Source of the DNA: Candidatus Woesearchaeota archaeon
Lineage (GTDB): Archaea > Nanobdellota > Nanobdellia > Woesearchaeales > JACPBV01
Length of the DNA: 10,979 nucleotides
NCBI GenBank assembly: GCA_019322475.1
Contig: JAHWIN010000009.1
Span: forward strand, 1-10,979
Direction: 5' to 3'
Shown here: one piece after another, positions 5,942 through 10,979 of the stretch
How positions within the stretch are numbered: position 1 is the stretch's first letter
How the letters are laid out: each line of letters begins with the position of its first letter
Notes under the pieces: model-generated
What the model saw: only the letters and a program-made list of their open reading frames with translations
Told to the model about the DNA's origin: nothing
Databases searched by the model: none
Translations under genes and position numbers: made by a program

Positions 5942-6727
5942 ATGCAGCAGACACTTGCCATCGATCCGGAAAAAAAGCCGCATGAGCAGATATTTGAGCT
6001 CCTGTTTGAAAAGGATGAGGTTACATGGCAGGATATCATGCAGCAGCTTATAAGGTCTGAGGAGATGAATCCCTGGGACATAAACATCTCGCTGCTGACA
6101 AAAAAATATATAGAAGCCATAAAAAAGCTCAAGGAGCTTGACTTCAGGGTTTCAGGCAAGATGCTTCTTGCAGCCGCTATCCTGCTTAAGATAAAATCAA
6201 ACAAGCTTGTAGGGGAGGACATAGAATACCTTGACAAGCTGATATCAGAGCAGGAGGAAGGTGAGCTTCTGGATTTTGAAGAGGATATGGAGCCAAGGCT
6301 AAAAGAAGACATCCCGAAAAACCTTATCCCCAGGACGCCACAGCCAAGAAAAAGGAAGGTCTCTATATATGACCTGATGGGGGCCCTGGAAAAGGCATTA
6401 GAGGTAAAAAGAAGAAGGGTATTGAAAAGCATCCCTCCAATGAGGATGGAGATACCTGAAAAGAAAAAAGACATCTCTGAGGTGATAAAGGACATCTACG
6501 GGAAGATAAAGTGCTTCTTCTGGGAGCACAGGAAAAACAGCCTCAAGTTCTCAGAGCTAGCCCCTTCAGGCTCAAAAGAAGACAGGATATGCACGTTTGT
6601 CCCATTGCTGCACCTTACAAACCAGAGGAAGATAGACATATTCCAGCAGCAGCATTTCGGGGATATAGACATAATATTAAGAAAGACGAAGGAAGAGGTC
6701 GATAAGGAGATCGGGGAGGCGGGGTGA
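5942..6727 (+). CDS. scpA: Segregation and condensation protein A (kleisin ScpA)
   Basis: 261 residues from the ATG at 5942. The frame is open further up to an ATG at 5867, but that start lies inside tRNA-Val and upstream of the promoter, so it is rejected. ScpA is the kleisin that bridges the two heads of an SMC dimer in chromosome condensation and segregation. The N-terminal domain has the typical run FELLFEKDEVTWQDIM, MNPWDINISLLTKKYIEAI and FRVSGKMLLAAAILLKIKS (about 18-85). A charged, proline-containing linker follows. The C-terminal winged helix carries FVPLLHLTNQRKIDIFQQQ and FGDIDI (about 218-245), which binds the second SMC head. Length matches the family. No scpB or smc gene lies in the window. 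Confidence 0.92.
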   Translation: MQQTLAIDPEKKPHEQIFELLFEKDEVTWQDIMQQLIRSEEMNPWDINISLLTKKYIEAIKKLKELDFRVSGKMLLAAAILLKIKSNKLVGEDIEYLDKLISEQEEGELLDFEEDMEPRLKEDIPKNLIPRTPQPRKRKVSIYDLMGALEKALEVKRRRVLKSIPPMRMEIPEKKKDISEVIKDIYGKIKCFFWEHRKNSLKFSELAPSGSKEDRICTFVPLLHLTNQRKIDIFQQQHFGDIDIILRKTKEEVDKEIGEAG

Positions 6728-6731
6728 TCTG

Positions 6732-6737
6732 TTTTTT
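6732..6737 (+). terminator. Oligo-T tract after scpA
   Basis: Six T residues four bases after the scpA stop, in the 44-base gap between two convergent genes. This is a plausible archaeal terminator, judged on the T run alone. Confidence 0.35.
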
Positions 6738-6771
6738 ATCCATCCATACTCCCATAGACTAATAACAACTT

Positions 6772-7275
6772 TCATATAAAATCATATATCTTATGCGTCT
6801 TTTCTTCGTGCCAGAGCCATCCCAAAAGGATAAATGCGTCAAGCCCCATCTCCATGTTTCTCAGGTGAAGTATATTTGTTATGCCCTTAAAGCCTGTATC
6901 GAAGAGAGGCCAGAAAGGAGAGAGGTTGCAGCCATAGAAAATGAAATCAAGAAGTATGTGGAATGAATAGCCGAAAGCTATGACCCCTAAAAGGATACCT
7001 GCTTTCTTATTATACCTGTAAGACACTACTGAAGCTACAGCTATAACTGCAGGTATCAGGAAGATGTGGGTAAATGTCCCATGGAACCAGCTCATCCCGC
7101 CATTAAATGCTGAAAGGGCCCAAAAGAGAGGGATGTCTATGTCCGGAAGAAGCCCTGCTATCCCCCCTATAAAGACAAAATTCAGGGGGATCAGCTTCTT
7201 GTCCTTAAGAAAGTAGTCCCTGAATATGTCTATCGCTATTATGGTCAGCAATACATGGGTTACTGCTAAAGGCAT
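6772..7275 (-). CDS. YdjM/LexA-regulated-type metal-dependent membrane hydrolase
   Basis: 167 residues, mostly hydrophobic, with four or five membrane segments. It carries the conserved acid and histidine motifs of the YdjM-like family (PF04307): GGIAGLLPDIDIP (D45, D47), WFHGTFTH (H65, H70) and FHILLD (H106, D110), with a histidine near the N-terminus (VTH, H7). These residues probably bind metal at the membrane face. The biochemical substrate of the family is not well established, and a phospholipid-related hydrolase is a common suggestion. It is last in the AarF-phasin-hydrolase operon: its ATG lies one base after the phasin stop and a Shine-Dalgarno (aaggta) sits inside the end of that gene. 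Confidence 0.8.
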   Translation of the reverse strand: MPLAVTHVLLTIIAIDIFRDYFLKDKKLIPLNFVFIGGIAGLLPDIDIPLFWALSAFNGGMSWFHGTFTHIFLIPAVIAVASVVSYRYNKKAGILLGVIAFGYSFHILLDFIFYGCNLSPFWPLFDTGFKGITNILHLRNMEMGLDAFILLGWLWHEEKTHKIYDFI

Positions 7276-7276
7276 C

Positions 7277-7636
7277 TTACCTTAATCTTTTTGCTGCCTT
7301 TCTTACGACGCTTTTTCCTTTTCTTTCTGCCTTTTTCTGCGCTTTCTTTACTCTTTTCTTAGCAGTCGAAATGGCCTTTTTAGCTGTCTTTTTTCCCTTC
7401 TTCATAGCCGGCTTTGCCTTCTTAGCCTGCTTTTTCAGCTCTGCAGAAAGCATCTTCTGGACTTTCCTGCCTTCCATTTCAGCCTCTTTAGCCAGCTTTT
7501 TGACCAAGGTTCTTGCATCCTTGGTGCTCATAAGCCCCTTCTTAACTGCACTTTTTAGCAGCTTATCCGCCTTTTGGGCAGCAAAGCTTGCTGTCCCTAT
7601 AGCGGTCAACAGGCCTTTCTTTACGATGTCTGCCAT
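7277..7636 (-). CDS. Phasin-like (PhaI/COG3937-type) protein with Lys-rich tail
   Basis: 119 residues from the ATG at 7636. A GTG at 7645 would add three residues but overlaps the Shine-Dalgarno, so it is disfavoured. The first 65 residues are an amphipathic alpha-helical segment (VKKGLLTAIGTASFAAQKADKL, then KKGLMSTKDARTLVKKLAKEA) like the small phasin/PHA-regulator family, whose members often neighbour AarF/UbiB kinases. The remainder is almost only Lys, Ala and Arg (KKAKPAMKKGKKTAKKA style), like histone H1 tails, and could bind nucleic acid or acidic membrane surfaces. No polyester synthesis gene is visible, so a granule role should not be assumed. It may act as a membrane- or lipid-associated partner of the kinase; this is inference from position. 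Confidence 0.6.
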   Translation of the reverse strand: MADIVKKGLLTAIGTASFAAQKADKLLKSAVKKGLMSTKDARTLVKKLAKEAEMEGRKVQKMLSAELKKQAKKAKPAMKKGKKTAKKAISTAKKRVKKAQKKAERKGKSVVRKAAKRLR

Positions 7637-7640
7637 CCGT

Positions 7641-7648
7641 ATCACCTC
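7641..7648 (-). promoter_or_regulatory. Strong Shine-Dalgarno deciding the phasin-like start
   Basis: gaggtgat on the reverse strand matches the complement of the archaeal 16S 3' end over eight bases and sits four bases before the ATG at 7636. It shows that this internal operon gene has a leadered start, unlike the leaderless first genes. Confidence 0.75.
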
Positions 7649-7651
7649 TTT

Positions 7652-9298
7652 TTATTTTTCTTTTTTCATCGAAACAAAAAGCATAAGCGAAAATATCAAA
7701 GCTGCTGAAAAGCACAGCAATGATACCCAAGGGATATCATATAAGACCGGCTTTCCTATCGTTATCATCAGTGCCCCTGTTATAAGAAGGGCTGCTGTAA
7801 GTATGCCGTAAGTCAGCCTGTTGCTTGACTTGTCGATATCCACAGCAAGGGTGTTTATGTCTGTGTCCTCGATGTCTATCTTGAACGTTCCTTTCTGTAT
7901 CTTCTTCAATGCAGAACTAAGCTGGTCAGGAAGCTGCTTTACGAGCCTGCTGTATTTCACAAAACCGCCTTTTATGTTCCCTGCCATAGCTGAAAGGCTG
8001 ATCTTTTTCTTTATCAATCTTTCTATAAACGGCTTGGAGCTTTCTATGAGCCTGAAATCAGGGTAATACTCCAATGCCACCCCTTCCATCTCAACCAAGG
8101 ATTTTCCGAAAAGGATAAAATCAAGCGGCAGCCTGACATGGTGCTTCAGGGCTATGTCAAGGACCTCCTCAAGGACATAGCTTACCTTGATGTCCTTCAG
8201 CCTGCTTTTCTGCAACGGCTCGATAACCTTCCTTATCGAATCCCTGAATGAGTCTATGTCTATCTCACTCTCATCAGCCATGCCCATCTCGAGGAAAGTG
8301 TCTGCTATTGCTCCTGCATCATTTTCAACTATGCCATAAAAAATATTGACTGATCTCTTCTTCAGGTCCCCCTTAAAATAGCCTACAATGCCAAAATCCA
8401 CAAAGTCTATCCTGTTTCCCTTAAGGATAAGTATATTGCCGGGGTGGGGGTCTGCATGAAAAAAGCCATGCACAAATACCTGAGTAAGCATAGAATCAAA
8501 GCCGTTTTTCATTATCTTCCTTATATCATACCCTTTTCTCCCTTTGATACTGGATATATTATTCAATTCGACACCATCTATAAACTCTGAAGCTAATACC
8601 CTGCTTGTGCAGTATTCGCTGAAAACCTTAGGTATCTTTATCGTTTTTGAGCCCCTGAAGTTCCTGTAGAACCTTTTAGCATTCTTTTCCTCGATCCTAA
8701 AATCAAGCTCTTTTTCTGTCCATTCCTTAAACTCCTGTATGATCCTGACAGGATGGTATGCTGCTATCTTTCTTGAATGCTTTTCCAGAAGCCTGGCAAG
8801 ATAGAACATTATCTCTATGTCTCTCTCCATAGTATCCCTTACGTCAGGCCGCTGGACCTTGACAGCAGCTACCCTGCCGTCAGCCAATACTGCCTTATGC
8901 ACCTGGGAGATGGATGCAGATGCTATGGGCTTTTTGCTGAAGCTCTTAAACATAGAGCTCAAAGGGCCCTTAAGCTCTTTCTCTACCAGGCTTTTAGCCT
9001 CTTCGTAAGGAAAAGGAGGGACCATGTCCTGAAGCTTGCTAAGCTCCTTGACATATTCCTTGGGGATAAGGTCAGGCCTCAAGCTTAATATCTGGCCAAG
9101 CTTTATGAATGTAGGGCCAAGCTTCTCCAGGGTTTCCCTCAGCCTCTCAGGCTTTCCTTTATCTATAAGGTCTTTTTTCCTGAATATGCGCTTAAGGCTT
9201 ATCCTTTTCAAGAAGGATCCAAAGCCCTGGTTGGCCAGGATAAGGATTATCTGGTTAAGCCTCTTGATATCTTTTACATCTTTCTTCAGGCTTCGCAT
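7652..9298 (-). CDS. AarF/ABC1/UbiB family atypical protein kinase-like ATPase
   Basis: 548 residues from the ATG at 9298. The open frame reaches 9379, but that stretch crosses the TATA box and lacks family sequence. ADCK/UbiB hallmarks are in order: KLGPTFIKLGQ (59-69, the KxGQ motif), the alanine-rich loop ASASISQVH (126-134) replacing the glycine-rich loop, Lys147 in AAVKVQRP, the ExD-type EKELDF (E197, D199), the catalytic HADPHPGN (281-288) and the metal-binding DFG (301-303). Two C-terminal transmembrane helices (about 495-540) anchor it in the membrane, as in bacterial UbiB. Known members are ATPases that help move or organise lipids for isoprenoid quinone synthesis; a quinone link in this organism is unproven. 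It is first in an operon with the phasin-like gene 15 bases downstream. Confidence 0.9.
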   Translation of the reverse strand: MRSLKKDVKDIKRLNQIILILANQGFGSFLKRISLKRIFRKKDLIDKGKPERLRETLEKLGPTFIKLGQILSLRPDLIPKEYVKELSKLQDMVPPFPYEEAKSLVEKELKGPLSSMFKSFSKKPIASASISQVHKAVLADGRVAAVKVQRPDVRDTMERDIEIMFYLARLLEKHSRKIAAYHPVRIIQEFKEWTEKELDFRIEEKNAKRFYRNFRGSKTIKIPKVFSEYCTSRVLASEFIDGVELNNISSIKGRKGYDIRKIMKNGFDSMLTQVFVHGFFHADPHPGNILILKGNRIDFVDFGIVGYFKGDLKKRSVNIFYGIVENDAGAIADTFLEMGMADESEIDIDSFRDSIRKVIEPLQKSRLKDIKVSYVLEEVLDIALKHHVRLPLDFILFGKSLVEMEGVALEYYPDFRLIESSKPFIERLIKKKISLSAMAGNIKGGFVKYSRLVKQLPDQLSSALKKIQKGTFKIDIEDTDINTLAVDIDKSSNRLTYGILTAALLITGALMITIGKPVLYDIPWVSLLCFSAALIFSLMLFVSMKKEK

Positions 9299-9318
9299 AA
9301 TTTTTATTTGGATAGTAC

Positions 9319-9328
9319 ATTTATAAAC
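9319..9328. promoter_or_regulatory. Shared palindromic TATA box, AarF and helicase genes
   Basis: The core tttataaa (9320-9327) is its own complement. Its centre is about 26 bases from the AarF ATG in one direction and about 32 bases from the helicase ATG in the other, both within archaeal TATA spacing. Only 56 bases separate the two start codons, so one element may serve both. Confidence 0.55.
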
Positions 9329-9354
9329 ATTTTGTATTTGTATTTGGCAAAACC

Positions 9355-10979
9355 ATGGATCAGGAAGAGCATATTTCAAATCAGCTTAAGGATAAGCTTA
9401 TATATCATGTTTCAATTGCACAGATCATGAGATTGAGCATAAGAAAAGTGTCTGACAACCCTGCGATATGCCTTGCTATAGATACTGTCAATGCAGGAAA
9501 GCAGGCGATGGTATTCGCAAATTCCAAAAGGAGCGCAGAGAAGGCTGCTGAGGATATCAGCATGGCCCTGAAAAAAGAGGATAAGGGGCTGAGAGAGCTG
9601 TCTGAAAAAACACTTAACTGCCTGGCAAGGCCGACAAAGCAGTGCGAAAGGCTTTCAATGTGCATAAGGCAGGGAGCTGCGTTTCATCATGCAGGCCTTA
9701 ATGCAAAGCAGAAAGATATCATAGAGGAGAGTTTCAGGCAGGGGGTTATAAAGGTTATCTGCTCAACCCCCACTCTTGCTTTTGGGCTTGACCTGCCTGC
9801 TTACAGGGTAATCCTAAAAGACCTGAGAAGGTACGGCCCAAGGGGCCTTCAGTTCATCCCTGTCCTTGAGTTCCTGCAGATGGCAGGGAGAGCGGGACGG
9901 CCAAGATATGACAAAAAAGGGGAAGCGATCATGATCGCAAGGTCAGAGGATGAAAAAGAAAAGCTTTTTGACAGGTACATGCTGGGGGAGCCTGAAGAGA
10001 TATACTCAAAGCTTGCTGTAGAGCCTGTCTTAAGGACCTATATACTGAGCCTGATAGCCTCTGATTTTGTCAATACCAAGAAGGATATCTTTGATTTTTT
10101 TTCAAAGACGTTCTGGGCGTTCCAGTTTGCAGACACCTCTGAGCTGCAGCAGAAGATAGAGAGCATGCTTGGGCTGCTTGATGAGTGGGGATTCCTGGAA
10201 GGGTCTAAGGATGATTTTGAAAATGCAGATGAGCTTGGCGATGAAAGGTACAGGGCTACACCATTGGGAAAGAGGGCAGCAGAGCTCTATGTAGACCCGC
10301 TGACAGCCAACAGGCTGATATCATGCATAAGGTCCTCTGCAGGCAGGAAGATATCTTCTTTCTCTTTTCTTCATATGATATCGAACAGCCTTGAGCTAAG
10401 GCCATCGCTGAAGGCCAGGAAGAGCGAGTTTGAGAAGGTGCAGGAAGAGCTGATAAAGAATCAGGAGTATCTTCTTGAAGATGAGCCTGACCAGTATGAC
10501 CCTGAATATGCTGATTTCCTTGACTCCATAAAGACAGCCATGTTCTTCGAGGAATGGATAGATGAGAAGGATGAGGAATACCTGCTGGAAAACTACAGCA
10601 TAAGGCCGGGAGAGATAAGGGCTAAGCTGAACATAGCAGACTGGCTATTGTATTCAGCAGAGGAGCTGGCCAGGATACTCAAGATGCAGCCCCTTCTGAA
10701 GGAGATCATGAAGTTGAGGATAAGGCTCAAGAACGGGGTCAAAGAGGAGCTAATTCCGCTGCTTAAGTTCAGGCAGATAGGAAGGGTAAGGGCAAGAAAG
10801 CTCTATAAGAACAGCATCAAGGACATGAAGGATGTTAAAGAGGCTGACCTTATGAAGCTGGCCCAGATAATAGGGAGCAAGGCTGCAGCCAGCCTGAAAA
10901 GCCAGGTGGGGCAGGACCCCGGTAAGGTAAAGGTGAAACAGGGAAAAAGGAAAGGGCAGATCAGCCTGAAGGATTATGC
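9355..10979 (+). CDS. Hel308-like Ski2 helicase lacking RecA domain 1 (3' end outside window)
   Basis: 541 codons are visible and the frame runs off the window. Hel308 unwinds stalled-fork and recombination intermediates 3' to 5'. Present are motif IV (AMVFANSKRSAEKAAE, 51-66), IVa (AAFHHAGL, 108-115), V (STPTLAFGLDLPAYRV, 137-152) and VI with its arginine fingers (QMAGRAGRPRYD, 175-186). The winged helix, ratchet-like region and the Hel308 helix-hairpin-helix end (FRQIGRVRARKLYKNSI, about 470-486) follow. Absent are the Q motif, Walker A, the DExH box and motif III, i.e. the whole first RecA domain of about 200-220 residues. The promoter abuts the ATG and an in-frame TAG at 9313 blocks extension. 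Alone it cannot hydrolyse ATP by the usual mechanism. It could be half of a split helicase or a remnant, though the frame is intact throughout. Confidence 0.87.
   Translation, partial: MDQEEHISNQLKDKLIYHVSIAQIMRLSIRKVSDNPAICLAIDTVNAGKQAMVFANSKRSAEKAAEDISMALKKEDKGLRELSEKTLNCLARPTKQCERLSMCIRQGAAFHHAGLNAKQKDIIEESFRQGVIKVICSTPTLAFGLDLPAYRVILKDLRRYGPRGLQFIPVLEFLQMAGRAGRPRYDKKGEAIMIARSEDEKEKLFDRYMLGEPEEIYSKLAVEPVLRTYILSLIASDFVNTKKDIFDFFSKTFWAFQFADTSELQQKIESMLGLLDEWGFLEGSKDDFENADELGDERYRATPLGKRAAELYVDPLTANRLISCIRSSAGRKISSFSFLHMISNSLELRPSLKARKSEFEKVQEELIKNQEYLLEDEPDQYDPEYADFLDSIKTAMFFEEWIDEKDEEYLLENYSIRPGEIRAKLNIADWLLYSAEELARILKMQPLLKEIMKLRIRLKNGVKEELIPLLKFRQIGRVRARKLYKNSIKDMKDVKEADLMKLAQIIGSKAAASLKSQVGQDPGKVKVKQGKRKGQISLKDY

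Noticed and set aside
5899..6495. Reverse 198-residue serine-rich ORF opposite scpA
   Set aside because: Low-complexity shadow of the well-supported scpA gene.
9299..9379. 27-residue N-terminal extension of the AarF-like protein
   Set aside because: It crosses the shared TATA box and the start of the divergent helicase gene and shows no family similarity.
1..10979. CRISPR array, toxin-antitoxin or prophage module
   Set aside because: No regularly spaced direct repeats, integrase, phage structural or nuclease genes were seen; the RHH-like protein pairs with a protease rather than a recognisable toxin.

Overview
The window is archaeal. Hel308-type helicase, Dph2 (diphthamide) and ScpA genes sit together. 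Two tRNA genes lack an encoded CCA and one appears to carry an intron. AT-rich TATA boxes lie about 26-31 bases upstream of start codons with almost no leader, and Arg AGG and Ile ATA codons are heavily used. The N-glycosylation-rich, membrane-anchored subtilase and the gene neighbourhood resemble the DPANN archaea (Woesearchaeota/Pacearchaeota type). That placement is an inference from gene style and was not tested by phylogeny.

Layout: (1) 1-114, the tail of an AEC-type transporter. (2) 188-2032, a forward pair of a short Dph2-like protein lacking the usual N-terminal domain and a U32 'peptidase' of the Fe-S hydroxylase type. (3) 2037-2274, a 222-bp non-coding element with terminal inverted repeats and a perfect 8-bp direct repeat on each side, i.e. 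a MITE-like insertion. It sits between the convergent U32 and protease genes and supplies the protease's present stop codon. (4) 2248-5630 reverse, a 46-residue ribbon-helix-helix-like protein translationally overlapped (ATGA) with a 1081-residue secreted subtilisin-like protease. The promoter of this pair contains a 26-bp perfect palindrome. (5) 5687-5874 reverse, tRNA-Val(UAC) followed by tRNA-Gly(GCC), the latter interrupted in its T arm by 26 nt. (6) 5942-6727, the kleisin ScpA, divergent from the tRNAs across a palindromic double TATA box. (7) 6772-9298 reverse, a tight operon of AarF/UbiB kinase, a phasin-like Lys-rich protein and a YdjM-type membrane hydrolase. (8) 9355 to the window end, a Hel308-like helicase that starts at the second RecA domain and lacks the ATP-binding half.

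The strongest points for a second look are the MITE-like element and its effect on the protease C-terminus, the two conserved proteins (helicase and Dph2) that lack their N-terminal domains yet have their own promoters (possible split genes), the T-arm tRNA intron, and the small RHH/protease operon with its palindromic operator candidate. No CRISPR array, complete transposase gene or rRNA was seen. No gene-free stretch exceeds 300 bases apart from the tRNA/promoter region, which is annotated.
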